This document shows positions 1 through 8,876 of a DNA stretch of 64,000 nucleotides, piece by piece. This DNA comes from Flavobacterium sp. KACC 22763. GTDB lineage: Bacteria; Bacteroidota; Bacteroidia; Flavobacteriales; Flavobacteriaceae. The first letter of the stretch is position 1. The number at the start of each line of letters is the position of its first letter. A program made the translations under genes and the position numbers. The notes below the pieces were generated by a model. The model was not told the DNA's origin. It worked only from the letters and a program-made list of their open reading frames with translations, and made no database searches. The stretch is from NCBI RefSeq assembly GCF_028736155.1, contig NZ_CP117879.1:868001-932000 (forward strand). Direction: 5' to 3'.

Positions 1-289
1 AAAACATTCTATAAGTGCTGTCGCCATCATTTTTGTAGTTTTTGGCAGCGTTTACTCCGCCTTGAGCGGCAACAGAATGCGAGCGTCTTGGAGAATCCTG
101 AAAACAGAAAGATTTTATGTTATAGCCTTGTTCAGCAAGAGAAGCAGCGCACGAAGCACCTGCAAGACCAGTTCCAACTACAATGATGTTTAGTTTTTTT
201 CGATTTGCAGGATTGACCAATTTGGCTTTAGACTTGTAAAGACTCCATTTATCAGCAAGAGGACCTTCGGGTATTTTTGATTCCATCAT
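1..289 (-). CDS. sdhA: Succinate dehydrogenase / fumarate reductase flavoprotein subunit, 5' end only
   Basis: Only the first ~96 codons lie in the window; the gene runs off the left edge. The reading begins [15 protein letters not shown] and holds an FAD-binding Rossmann motif ([11 protein letters not shown]) followed by [17 protein letters not shown]. The histidine of that second motif is the residue that carries covalent FAD in this family. The flavoprotein oxidises succinate to fumarate in complex II of the TCA cycle and respiratory chain. Two ATG codons sit side by side (289 and 286) and the choice between them is open. No other family fits this N-terminus. Confidence 0.93.
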   Translation of the reverse strand, partial: MMESKIPEGPLADKWSLYKSKAKLVNPANRKKLNIIVVGTGLAGASCAASLAEQGYNIKSFCFQDSPRRSHSVAAQGGVNAAKNYKNDGDSTYRMF

Positions 290-433
290 TTTTAGTGGTT
301 TAAAATGAATTGATACAAAAGCTTTAATAGAAAACTAAATTTAGCATAAAATATTGATATTTAGTTGTTTTTGTATGAATATATTTAAACAAAATGGACT
401 TTAAGTAAGTTAAATAGCTGTATGTTGAAGTTA

Positions 434-542
434 AACCCGACAGGTTTTTAAAGCCTGTCGGGTTTATTTGATAGAGACAAAAAAATCTGCTAAATCTGCG
501 AGCAAAAATTACTCCCGCAGATTTAGCAGATTCAGCAGATTT
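434..542. repeat. Two intergenic palindromes
   Basis: The first is a short perfect inverted repeat built on AACCCGACAGG and CCTGTCGGGTT (about 436-466). The second pairs 482-500 with 516-534 around the word AATCTGC. They lie between two leftward genes, downstream of the thiolase gene. They may terminate its transcript, but they have the look of dispersed flavobacterial intergenic repeats. Confidence 0.6.
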
Positions 543-572
543 ATAAAATCGAATTGAAATATTTTTGAAAAA

Positions 573-1850
573 TTATTTCTCAATTATCATGGTAACTCCT
601 TGACCGCCTGCCGCACAGATGGAAATTAAGCCTTTTCCAGATCCTTTTTCGTTAAGAAGTTTTGCCATTACGCCAATAATTCTTCCGCCAGTTGCTGCAA
701 AAGGATGTGCTGCGGCCAAACTGCTTCCTTTTATATTCAGTTTGTTTCGATCAATGGCACCTAAAGTTTTCTTTAAACCTATTTCGGCACTTAGTTCTGG
801 GCTTTCCCAGATTTTTAAAGTGGCTAATGTCTGAGCAGCAAAAGCTTCGTGAATTTCATAAAAGTCAAAATCTTGCAGGTTTAATTCTGCTTTTTCCAAC
901 ATTCTTGAAGCAGCAAATAAAGGTGCTAACAAAAGATTCTGTTGATTTTTAACGTATTCAATTGCAGCAATTTCTGCAAAAGTAATATAAGCCAAAATAG
1001 GAAGTCCTTGCTCTTTTGCCCATTCTTCACTAGCCAGAAGAACACAAGAAGCTCCATCTGTTAATGGAGTTGAATTTCCTGCGGTAAGGGTTCCGTTTAC
1101 TTTATCAAAAGCAGGGCTTAGTTTGGCTAGTTTTTCAATTGTGCTGTCTCTTCTTAAATTATTATCTTTTTCTAAGCCGTTGAAAGGAGTAATCATATCA
1201 TCAAAAAAGCCTTCGTCATATGCTTTTGCCATATTCAAATGGCTTTTTAAGGCAAATTCGTCTTGTTCTTCGCGAGAAATTTTATAATATTTTGCAGTAA
1301 TTTCAGTATGTCCGCCCATAGAAAGTCCTGTTTGCGATTCTTCATTTCGAGGCACTAGCGGACTAAGATCTTTAGGACGAAGTTTTAGAAATGTTTTAAT
1401 TTTCTCGCCTAATGATTTTGCTTTTCGCGCATCAAGCAGTATTTTCCGAAGTTTCTCACTAACCGCAATTGGCATATCGCTGATAGAATCTACACCTCCA
1501 GCAATTCCAGAATCTATTTGTCCGAGAGCAATTTTGTTGGCAATATAAATAGCGCTTTCAATTCCCGTGTCACAAGCTTGCTGCAAATCGCATGCAGGTG
1601 TTGCCGGGTCGAGGCTGGTCTGCATTACACATTCACGAATTAAATTGTTGTCGTAAGTATGTTTGATTACAGCACCTCCAGCAACTTCTCCCAATAGCTT
1701 TCCCTTTAGATTGTATTTATCAATAAGACCATTGAGCGATGCGGTCATCATTTCTTTATTTCCTACGTTAGAATAGGCCGTATTAGCTCTTGCAAAAGGG
1801 ATTCTGTTATAGCCCACAATGGCAACTTTTCTTATTGTATTTGATTTCAT
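573..1850 (-). CDS. Acetyl-CoA C-acyltransferase (thiolase, FadI-like)
   Basis: A 425-aa thiolase that either cleaves 3-ketoacyl-CoA with CoA in beta-oxidation or condenses acetyl-CoA units. Visible catalytic features are the nucleophile Cys93 in QQACDTG, the EIHEAFAAQ motif, His382 in LAAAHPFAATG and Cys412 in CAAGGQG. The length and the long insertion before the second half resemble FadI (trifunctional-complex thiolase) more than short biosynthetic thiolases. No FadJ-like partner is adjacent, so the gene appears to stand alone. The start ATG at 1850 gives a normal family N-terminus (VAIVGYNRIPFAR). Confidence 0.9.
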   Translation of the reverse strand: MKSNTIRKVAIVGYNRIPFARANTAYSNVGNKEMMTASLNGLIDKYNLKGKLLGEVAGGAVIKHTYDNNLIRECVMQTSLDPATPACDLQQACDTGIESAIYIANKIALGQIDSGIAGGVDSISDMPIAVSEKLRKILLDARKAKSLGEKIKTFLKLRPKDLSPLVPRNEESQTGLSMGGHTEITAKYYKISREEQDEFALKSHLNMAKAYDEGFFDDMITPFNGLEKDNNLRRDSTIEKLAKLSPAFDKVNGTLTAGNSTPLTDGASCVLLASEEWAKEQGLPILAYITFAEIAAIEYVKNQQNLLLAPLFAASRMLEKAELNLQDFDFYEIHEAFAAQTLATLKIWESPELSAEIGLKKTLGAIDRNKLNIKGSSLAAAHPFAATGGRIIGVMAKLLNEKGSGKGLISICAAGGQGVTMIIEK

Positions 1851-2030
1851 ATCAGGAAGTTATTTGTTTTTTGGTTTTGAAATTTAGAAGTATAAAGATA
1901 GAAATAGATTTCGGTTTGAAACTTAATGTAGATTAATATTATCAGGAAATAACTTAGAGATGGCTGTTTTCAAATTTATTCTACTGATTTAGTTTATTTT
2001 GTTTTATTTATTTAGAATGAATTAAAATAA

Positions 2031-2062
2031 TTTGGAAAAGTTGAGATTTGCATATACTTTTG
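2031..2062 (+). promoter_or_regulatory. Bacteroidota-type promoter of the siderophore receptor
   Basis: TTTG at 2031-2034 and TACTTTTG at 2055-2062 match the TTTG / TAnnTTTG consensus exactly with a 20-nt spacer. Transcription should start near 2069, giving a 5' leader of only about 20 nt before the ATG at 2088. No Fur-like box was identified by eye. Confidence 0.75.
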
Positions 2063-2087
2063 TCGCTCAATTTAAAATCAAAACCAA

Positions 2088-4526
2088 ATGAAAATAATTT
2101 TTAATGCCAGAGTTTATCTTTTTGTGCTGTTTTTGAGCTCACTAAATATGATGGCACAACAGCTTGGAACTGTAAACGGAAAAGTTTCTTTGAGTGGCAA
2201 TAAACCAGCAGAAAATATAGCTGTAGCTTTAAAAGGAACAAAATATTCGGATATTACAACTGTTTCAGGACATTATGAAATTAAAAATGTAAAGCCAGGA
2301 ACATATACTATCGTCTTAAATGGAGTAGGAATTCAACCTGTTGAGGATAAAATTGTTGTCAATTCAAAACAAACGATAACCAAGAATTTTTCTCTTTCTG
2401 AAAGTCAGGAAGATCTTGATGAAGTGGTAATTAAAAAGAATAAATACAAGCAAGACAAGCCTTCATTGTCATTGCGTCTTCAGACTCCAGTTTTAGAAAT
2501 TCCTCAAAATATACAGATTGTAAGCGGTCAGACTTTAAAAGACCAGCAGATTACAAGTATGAGCGACGGTGTAATTCGTAATGTGAGTGGTGCTGTACGT
2601 TTGGAGCACTGGGGAGATTTGTATACGAATATTACAATGAGAGGTTCTCAAATTCAGGCTTTTAGAAACGGTTTTAACGTAGTTTCTTCTTTCTGGGGAC
2701 CATTAACAGAAGATATGAGCTTTGTAGATCATATCGAATTTGTAAAAGGACCTGCTGGTTTCATGCTTTCAAGCGGTGACCCAAGCGGATTATATAACGT
2801 GGTGACTAAAAAGCCAACAGGTGTAACGAAAGGTGAGGTAAGTGCTATGGTAGGAAGCTACGATTTCTACAGAGTAAGTTTAGACCTTGACGGAAAATTA
2901 GATAAAAAAGGAAAATTATTATACCGTTTTAACGGAGCTGTACAAAAGAAGGGATCATTCCGTCCGTTTGAGCATAACGACCGTTACGTAATTGCTCCTG
3001 TAATTTCTTATCAGATTGATGATAAAACAAAATTGACATTTGAATACAACTTTCAATATGCAAATATGACCGAAGTAGGTTCTTACTATGTTTTTGGACC
3101 ACAATCAGGAGGTTATGCTACTTTACCTCGCAATTTTACAATGACACAGCCAGGATTGCCAGATACAAACATTCAAGATCATAGCGGTTATCTACAGTTC
3201 GAACATAAGTTTGACGAAAATTGGAAGCTTACAGCGCAAACTTCTTACTTTAAATACCTTCAGCAAGGATACAGCTCTTGGCCAGGTGTTGTTGGTCCTG
3301 GACCAGTTGATAGAAATTTTGATGGAGTTCCTGAAGGAAACCTTGCTGCTGGTGAGATTATCAGAAATGTTGGTATTTGGGATGCGGAAAGTAATATGTA
3401 TTTAGGACAGATTTTCGTAAACGGAAAATTCAATACAGGAAATGTTTCTCATAAAATATTAGGAGGAGTAGATTTAGGGAGCAAAGATTATATGGCAGAT
3501 TGGGGACAATCGCATGATTTAGACACTGTTGATAATCCGTTTAATGTTTATAATCCAAATTATGGTACGCCATCAAATGGTTTACCGCAGTTTGACCATG
3601 ATACGCCTTTAAGCCAAAGAGCAGGCGGACTTTATGGTTCGAAGTATGCGGCTGGTTATGTTCAAGATGAGCTTGGCTTTTTAGAAAACAGATTAAGATT
3701 GACTCTTGCTGCAAGATATACTTGGATTAGCCAAACTAGCAGCTATGAGGCAGAACCAATTGAGGATAGCCATATTACACCTCGTGCTGGTTTAAGTTAT
3801 TCTATTACTGATGATTTTGCAGTTTACGGTTTATATGATCAAGCTTTTACGCCTCAATCTGGAGTAGTGAGAAGCGGTGATGTAAAACCTCTTACTGGAA
3901 ATAATGTTGAATTTGGGCTTAAAAAAGATTGGTTTGACGGTTCTTGGAATACAAGTTTATCGGTTTACAATATCTTAAAGAAGAATGAGCTAACAGCAGA
4001 TCCTAGTAATCAGCCAAACGAGCAGTATAAAATTGTTTTGGGTGAAAAAAGAGCTCGCGGTGTTGAATTTGATGTAAGAGGAAAAATCTTTGATGGCTTA
4101 AATCTTATTGCAAATTACGCATTTACAGAATCAACGGTAACTAAAGTTGATCCAGCTGTTTCTGCAGCTAATGGTATTAACGTAGGTGATGTTGTGCCAG
4201 GTTATGCTAAACACACAGCAAATGCATGGTTAAATTATACGCTTCAGCATGGAAAATTAAAAGGTTTTGGTGCTTCTATTGGAGGAACTTTCCTTGATGG
4301 ACGCCAAACTGACACATGGAGTGAAGGTCTTCAAAAATTGCCTTCTTACTTTAAATTGGATGGAGGTTTATCTTATGAAACAGGTAAAGTTAAAGTTACT
4401 GCAAACGTATTCAATATCTTAGATAAATATTTATATAGCGGTTCATATTACAGCTGGTTAAATGCTTATTACTGGCAAGCTGAAGCTCCAAGAAATTTTA
4501 GAGTTGGTGTTACTTATAAATTCTAA
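2088..4526 (+). CDS. TonB-dependent siderophore receptor
   Basis: An 812-aa outer-membrane receptor. Residues 1-24 are a signal peptide ending MMAQ. Residues ~28-110 form a carboxypeptidase-regulatory-like Ig fold (GTVNGKVSL...) typical of Bacteroidota receptors. The plug follows from ~115 (TPVLEIPQNIQIVSGQTLKDQQ region and the GPAGFMLSSGDPSGLYNVVTKKP segment, characteristic of ferrichrome or ferric-siderophore receptors). A 22-strand barrel ends in the terminal aromatic signature VTYKF. It should import an Fe-siderophore using TonB-ExbBD energy. It is monocistronic, with its own promoter upstream and a terminator after the stop. The substrate cannot be told from sequence alone. Confidence 0.9.
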   Translation: MKIIFNARVYLFVLFLSSLNMMAQQLGTVNGKVSLSGNKPAENIAVALKGTKYSDITTVSGHYEIKNVKPGTYTIVLNGVGIQPVEDKIVVNSKQTITKNFSLSESQEDLDEVVIKKNKYKQDKPSLSLRLQTPVLEIPQNIQIVSGQTLKDQQITSMSDGVIRNVSGAVRLEHWGDLYTNITMRGSQIQAFRNGFNVVSSFWGPLTEDMSFVDHIEFVKGPAGFMLSSGDPSGLYNVVTKKPTGVTKGEVSAMVGSYDFYRVSLDLDGKLDKKGKLLYRFNGAVQKKGSFRPFEHNDRYVIAPVISYQIDDKTKLTFEYNFQYANMTEVGSYYVFGPQSGGYATLPRNFTMTQPGLPDTNIQDHSGYLQFEHKFDENWKLTAQTSYFKYLQQGYSSWPGVVGPGPVDRNFDGVPEGNLAAGEIIRNVGIWDAESNMYLGQIFVNGKFNTGNVSHKILGGVDLGSKDYMADWGQSHDLDTVDNPFNVYNPNYGTPSNGLPQFDHDTPLSQRAGGLYGSKYAAGYVQDELGFLENRLRLTLAARYTWISQTSSYEAEPIEDSHITPRAGLSYSITDDFAVYGLYDQAFTPQSGVVRSGDVKPLTGNNVEFGLKKDWFDGSWNTSLSVYNILKKNELTADPSNQPNEQYKIVLGEKRARGVEFDVRGKIFDGLNLIANYAFTESTVTKVDPAVSAANGINVGDVVPGYAKHTANAWLNYTLQHGKLKGFGASIGGTFLDGRQTDTWSEGLQKLPSYFKLDGGLSYETGKVKVTANVFNILDKYLYSGSYYSWLNAYYWQAEAPRNFRVGVTYKF

Positions 4527-4568
4527 ATCGATTTGTTTTAGTTGAAAAATTACAAATCACACAAAAAA

Positions 4569-4605
4569 GCATCTGACTTCATTGTTAGGTGCTTTTTTTT
4601 TTTTT
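4569..4605 (+). terminator. Rho-independent terminator of the siderophore receptor
   Basis: A 9-bp stem (GCATCTGAC / GTTAGGTGC with G-U pairs) around a 6-nt loop, followed by 13 T residues at 4593-4605. It lies 42 nt after the receptor stop codon. Confidence 0.85.
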
Positions 4606-4945
4606 AAGGTGCTAAGGTTCTGAGATGCTGAGGTTCTAAGGTTTTTAGGCTCAAAGTTTTTTGAGTTGCCTCCAGTTTTAACTGGAGGTTATGAAAATTA
4701 AGATTTAAAAAAGGCTTTAGCCAAACTTCATCTAGTTTGGCTAAAGCCTTTTTGATTTTTGCTATATTTTCCATCCAGCTAAAGCTGGACGCTATTCAAT
4801 TTTTTTTAATCCTTTTAATCTGTGTATCCAGATAGCTATCGGGAGTGGCTTAAAAAAAACTTAGCATCTTAGCTCCCGATAGCTATCGGGATTGCCAGAT
4901 TAACAATTTATCCTTTCTTAATCAAAGGAATTAATTTTGTACCAA
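4606..4945. repeat. Palindrome-rich convergent intergenic region
   Basis: No gene is seen between the convergent siderophore receptor and the LLM oxidoreductase. The stretch holds a CCTCCAG hairpin (4669-4688), a perfect 20-bp inverted repeat with a 6-nt loop flanked by A and T runs (4708-4727 / 4734-4753; it could terminate both strands), and a 16-bp palindrome CCCGATAGCTATCGGG at 4875-4890 with a partial copy near 4831-4843. The text TTTTAATCCTTTTAATCTGTG near 4806 recurs in the palindrome at 32040-32102. Confidence 0.7.
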
Positions 4946-5932
4946 TCAATTTTCAATCGCATTCATTAATTGTTTGTGCGTCAATCCAGCATTATCCATC
5001 TGAAAAGTAAATCGATCTACACCGCCCAGCGCTTCGCTATGTCTAAGGATTTTCTCTGCCGCTCTTTCTGGACCTCCGACAATTAAAACGCCCAAATCAT
5101 CAATTAAACCGTCAAATTTGCCTTTGGTTACAGGAGGCCAACCTCTTTCGTATCCTAATTTTGTCCATAATTCTGCGTAACCAGGATAGTATTCTTCAAT
5201 TGCTTTTTCCGTTGTGCTGCCCACATACCCAGGCGAATGCAAACCTACTTTTAATTCATTAGGTTTAAAACCTGCTGCTTTTCCTGCTTCTCTATACAAA
5301 TCAACTAAAGGTTTAAAACGATGTGTTTGTCCGCCAATTACGGCAACCATTAACGGAAGGCCTAATGAACCGGCTCTAATAAAAGATTCTGGCGTACCGC
5401 CAACGCCAAGCCATATTGGCAATTTTTCTTGTAAAGCTCTTGGGTAAACAGGCAAATTGTTTAAAGCAGGACGAAATTTTCCTTCCCAAGAAACAAATTC
5501 ATTATCTCTAACTTGAAGAAGCAGTTCTAGCTTTTCTTTAAAAAGAGCATCATAATCTCTCAAATCATATCCAAAAAGGGGATAAGCTTCAATGGCAGAT
5601 CCTCTTCCGACAACAATCTCAGTTCTTCCTTTTGAAATTAAATCTAAAGTGGCAAAATTTTGATAAACTCTCACAGGATCTGCAGCGCTTAAAACGGTTA
5701 CAGCACTTGTCAGTCGGATGTTTTTTGTCCTTGCCGCCGCTGCACTCAAAATAACAGCTGTAGCAGAATCTAAAAACTCTTTTTTATGATGTTCTCCAAT
5801 TCCGAAAACATCTAGACCAGCCTGATCTGCAAATTCAATTCTTTGCAATAGCTGCTCCATAGCATCAACACTGCTCAGAGTGTTGTTATCGCCATACATT
5901 GCCGAAGCAAAACTGTCTATTCCTATTTCCAT
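4946..5932 (-). CDS. LLM-class flavin-dependent oxidoreductase
   Basis: A 328-aa luciferase-like TIM-barrel enzyme using FMN (or F420 in other phyla). The N-terminus MEIGIDSFASAM, the GIGEHHKKEFLDSATAVILSAAAART segment and WLGVGGTPESFIRAGSLGLPL are characteristic of a single-component LLM subgroup of unknown substrate. Length is normal for the family. It is separated from the downstream palindromes by a normal stop and has no close operon partner; the next leftward gene upstream starts 69 nt away. The reaction cannot be predicted from this sequence. Confidence 0.85.
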   Translation of the reverse strand: MEIGIDSFASAMYGDNNTLSSVDAMEQLLQRIEFADQAGLDVFGIGEHHKKEFLDSATAVILSAAAARTKNIRLTSAVTVLSAADPVRVYQNFATLDLISKGRTEIVVGRGSAIEAYPLFGYDLRDYDALFKEKLELLLQVRDNEFVSWEGKFRPALNNLPVYPRALQEKLPIWLGVGGTPESFIRAGSLGLPLMVAVIGGQTHRFKPLVDLYREAGKAAGFKPNELKVGLHSPGYVGSTTEKAIEEYYPGYAELWTKLGYERGWPPVTKGKFDGLIDDLGVLIVGGPERAAEKILRHSEALGGVDRFTFQMDNAGLTHKQLMNAIEN

Positions 5933-6001
5933 AAAATAAAGCTAAATTCCAATAATTAAATTCCAAATTCCAAAATCTACAATCTGCAGTCTAAAATTTT
6001 C

Positions 6002-6409
6002 TTAATGTGAGAAACCAAATGAAATGCTTATAATGATAATTAGGATTACAATTAATGTAATGCCAACATACAAGTAATCTTTTTCCAATAAAAACGAAAA
6101 TAGCGAAAGCAGTACACGTAAAACAGGCGTCATGAACAAGAAAATAATTCCTGTAAATATTAATGATTCACCATTTCCTTGTATTGCACCGTTGTAAACA
6201 GCCGCAATTACTTCAAATATATTTCGGTCATTTTCTTTAAAAACAGAATAATCCTCAATCTGATTTCCATTATGAAGCAAATAAACAATTCCGCCAATAA
6301 AAGCTACTGATAACGAAATCCAAACTCCGTAACGAAGCAAGTTTCCTATGATTGTCTGAAAATCTTTTTCTCCAAATTTTTCTTCGTGTACCATATTAGA
6401 TTTTTCCAT
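6002..6409 (-). CDS. DUF1634 family membrane protein
   Basis: A 135-aa protein with three predicted membrane helices (about residues 27-45, 80-103 and 112-133). Its sequence (GNLLRYGVWISLSVAFIGG...) matches DUF1634, a family known mainly from being encoded beside TauE/SafE transporters. It overlaps the 3' end of the upstream TauE gene by 14 nt, so the pair is translated from one message and the two proteins probably act as a complex. Its biochemical role is not established. Confidence 0.85.
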   Translation of the reverse strand: MEKSNMVHEEKFGEKDFQTIIGNLLRYGVWISLSVAFIGGIVYLLHNGNQIEDYSVFKENDRNIFEVIAAVYNGAIQGNGESLIFTGIIFLFMTPVLRVLLSLFSFLLEKDYLYVGITLIVILIIIISISFGFSH

Positions 6410-7232
6410 TTAGTCCGTTATAAATCATGTTTATTGCCAAAACAAAAATCAGGCAGGCAAAAAATATTCTCAATTTCTTCGGATTTGTTCGCACTAAGAT
6501 TTTGGCTCCAGCCATAGCTCCAAACAAAACTCCAATTACAACCGGCATACAGATTCCAGGTTCGATATATCCTTTTTGAATATAAATTACAGAACTCGCC
6601 ATTGCTGTAACGCCCATCATAAAATTACTGGTTGTAGTTGAAACTTTAAATGGAACACGCATAATATTGTCCATTGCAATCACTTTAAAAGCGCCAGAAC
6701 CAATTCCGAGAAGACCAGACATCATTCCGGCAACTCCCATCATACTAAAACCGCCAAGCACGTTTTTAGTTCCGTATTTGACAACTTCGCCATCGTGAGT
6801 AGGATAAGTTCCGTCTAATTTTAATTTTTTAGCCAGCGGACTAGATTCCAAAACGATATGTTCTTCTTTTTTTCGAAGCGAATTGATAGCAGAAAAAATC
6901 AGTGTTAAGCCGAACAAAACGGCTATAAATGAGGTAGGAGCAATTGTAGAAAGCAATGCTCCGCAAACCGCCCCGATTGTAGTAGCGATTTCGAGAAAAA
7001 TCCCCATTCGCATGTTGGTAATTCCTTCTTTTACATAAGCAGCGGCAGAACCTGAAGAAGTGGCGATAACAGAAACCAAAGCGGCTCCAATGGCATAATG
7101 AATATCGACACCGAGAATAATGGTTAGAAGCGGAATAATAATGATACCGCCTCCTAAGCCTGATAATGAACCGATAAAACCTGCTAAAAAAGCACCTAGA
7201 ATCATTATAAGCGTAAAGGTAAGTATTGTCAT
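6396..7232 (-). CDS. TauE/SafE family anion exporter
   Basis: A 278-aa integral membrane protein with the internally duplicated TauE/SafE layout: a first half with GSLSGLGGGIIIIPLL and a second half with GMMSGLLGIGSGAFKV. The family exports sulfite or sulfoacetate or moves other small organic anions. About eight membrane helices are visible. It is followed by DUF1634 with a 14-nt overlap. No sulfur-metabolism gene is nearby, so the substrate is open. Confidence 0.87.
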   Translation of the reverse strand: MTILTFTLIMILGAFLAGFIGSLSGLGGGIIIIPLLTIILGVDIHYAIGAALVSVIATSSGSAAAYVKEGITNMRMGIFLEIATTIGAVCGALLSTIAPTSFIAVLFGLTLIFSAINSLRKKEEHIVLESSPLAKKLKLDGTYPTHDGEVVKYGTKNVLGGFSMMGVAGMMSGLLGIGSGAFKVIAMDNIMRVPFKVSTTTSNFMMGVTAMASSVIYIQKGYIEPGICMPVVIGVLFGAMAGAKILVRTNPKKLRIFFACLIFVLAINMIYNGLNGKI

Positions 7233-7397
7233 TTAAAATATGTTTTTGTAATTGCTAATTTACGAATACATATTTGTTCATGAACTTAAATATACCTTAA
7301 AAATGTTTTTGGTTGATAGTTTTTGGTTTATGGTTTTTAGTTTGTAGTTGATCGTTATTTTTTTGTTGCAATTAACTTCTGCAAAGTTTTTAGGTAG

Positions 7398-7432
7398 CCA
7401 TCAACCATCAACCATCAACCATCAACCATCAA
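7398..7432. repeat. Heptanucleotide tandem repeat (CCATCAA)5
   Basis: Five perfect head-to-tail copies of CCATCAA end 7 nt short of the DoxX stop codon on the opposite strand. Upstream, at about 7310-7335, lie loosely complementary words (TTGGTTGATAG, TTGGTTTATGG), so a weak long hairpin is possible between the two genes. Confidence 0.85.
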
Positions 7433-7439
7433 CTATAAA

Positions 7440-7874
7440 CTATATGCGATTATCAACGGCGAAAGATGTTTTACCAATATTAGCAAGTAGTAAAGCCGCC
7501 GCACAACTTGTCCAAACCGAATAGTCTAGAGGTGCTTTTACCGAAACCGAAACCGACATGGCAAAAGCAAAAAAGAACATTAAAATAGTAGTTCCTAAAG
7601 CGGCGAGTCTCGTTTTAAAACCAAATAATAATAGAAGACTCAGTAAAACTTCAAAGAAAGTGGCAATTCCTGCCAGAATTTCTGCTGTGGCTTTGTTGGC
7701 AAATGAATTGAGGGTTTGTGTGTAGATTACAAAGTTTTCCCAATTTCCCCAGGCAACTTGGTGAGATCCCGGTGCGCCCCAAACTCCAAATCGGTCTGCT
7801 ACGGCCGAAAGCATTGTGATTCCTAAAACTATTCTTAAAATTAAACCTGCTTCTAATATTGTGATGTTTTTCAT
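7440..7874 (-). CDS. DoxX family membrane protein
   Basis: A 144-aa protein with four hydrophobic helices. The ATG at 7874 (MKNITILEAGLILRIV) is chosen over the longer reading from 7937 because the longer one would overlap the preceding GNAT gene by 56 nt, whereas 7874 leaves a 7-nt gap and gives the usual DoxX N-terminus. GLILRIVLGITMLSAVADRFG and FEVLLSLLLLFGFKTRLAALG are family-typical. DoxX proteins are linked in different bacteria to redox or thiol stress functions, but no specific role can be assigned. It probably shares a transcript with the upstream acetyltransferase. Confidence 0.8.
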   Translation of the reverse strand: MKNITILEAGLILRIVLGITMLSAVADRFGVWGAPGSHQVAWGNWENFVIYTQTLNSFANKATAEILAGIATFFEVLLSLLLLFGFKTRLAALGTTILMFFFAFAMSVSVSVKAPLDYSVWTSCAAALLLANIGKTSFAVDNRI

Positions 7875-7881
7875 TCTATAA

Positions 7882-8439
7882 TTAATTTTTGATTTGAAGA
7901 TGTTCCAGGTTCTTCTTAACCAAAGTTTTGTTTCCAACTACTTTAAAACCAAGCTTTAAATACAGTTTTTTAGCACTCGGATTGTCTTCTTCAACCAGAA
8001 GACCTAAAACCTCTTTATTTTTATGAACGTATTTATCAATCAAAAATTGCAATAATTGAGAACCAATTCCTTTTCCCTGATGTTTCGGATTCACACCTAA
8101 AGAGTCAATGTAATACTCTCCAGCGCGTGTTTCCAATTCTGGGTCGAATTCTGGATTATGGTGTTTTCGAACATATTCGACTATCGGAGCACGTAATTCT
8201 TCAATGTCTGCGCCGTTATAAATATTTACTGCGCCAATGATTTCGCTGTTTTCCTCAGCCACAAAACAGTTTTGATAAGAATACTGATTATTTTCACTTT
8301 CAACGAAATACTGCAGAAAGTCTTTCGCGGAAGCGTAATCTTCTTTCGCAATAAACTTATAAATGATATCTTCCATTGCTAATAATAATATGGGAGCAAT
8401 ATATTTTGAGTCTGATTTTTCGGCTTTTCTTATATTCAT
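7882..8439 (-). CDS. GNAT family N-acetyltransferase
   Basis: A 185-aa acetyltransferase. The acetyl-CoA binding motif A is visible as LGVNPKHQGKGIGSQLLQFL (Q/RxxGxG/A form, about residues 114-133), followed by the NPSAKKLYLKLGF segment of motif B. Such enzymes transfer acetyl from acetyl-CoA to an amine; the substrate is unknown. It is the first gene of a probable two-gene unit with DoxX. Confidence 0.82.
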   Translation of the reverse strand: MNIRKAEKSDSKYIAPILLLAMEDIIYKFIAKEDYASAKDFLQYFVESENNQYSYQNCFVAEENSEIIGAVNIYNGADIEELRAPIVEYVRKHHNPEFDPELETRAGEYYIDSLGVNPKHQGKGIGSQLLQFLIDKYVHKNKEVLGLLVEEDNPSAKKLYLKLGFKVVGNKTLVKKNLEHLQIKN

Positions 8440-8876
8440 AGTGTAGTATTTTTAGCAAATTTAGAGTTTTATTTGAACACATAGAAACATAGCTTTGTTT
8501 GTGGTTAAAGGCGTTTCACTTGTCTGAATGCACATAGCTTTGTGGATTAGACTTTGAGAAAGTTTTAAACCAAGTATTTTGGGAAATTAAGCATTACATA
8601 AAAGTAACCACAATCATTGTCATTTCGACGAAGGAGAAATCTCCGTAAGAAACTCGACATAGATTGGCCTTTCTTTACGGAGCTACTTGTGGAGATTTCT
8701 CCTTCGTCGAAATGACAAAAATGCGCAAACTAACTTTGTAATTTATCTTTTATGAATCTGCGTGAAACAAAAAAATCTGCCGAATATATACAAATATACG
8801 CTCAATATATACCAATTAAGAGATTTCAACTCGTCTTATATTTGTAGTATAGTTTTAATTTAAACATTAAAAAGAA
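8440..8876. repeat. Divergent intergenic region with dispersed repeats
   Basis: No gene is seen. The region contains one copy of the ACACATAG repeat family (8476-8545) and a large REP-like inverted repeat with 26-nt perfect arms at 8619-8644 and 8691-8716, whose inner part can pair again (CTCCGTAA near 8641 with TTACGGAG near 8675). Just before the rightward gene, TATATTTG at 8837-8844 fits a -7 element, although the -33 element is weak. Confidence 0.75.
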
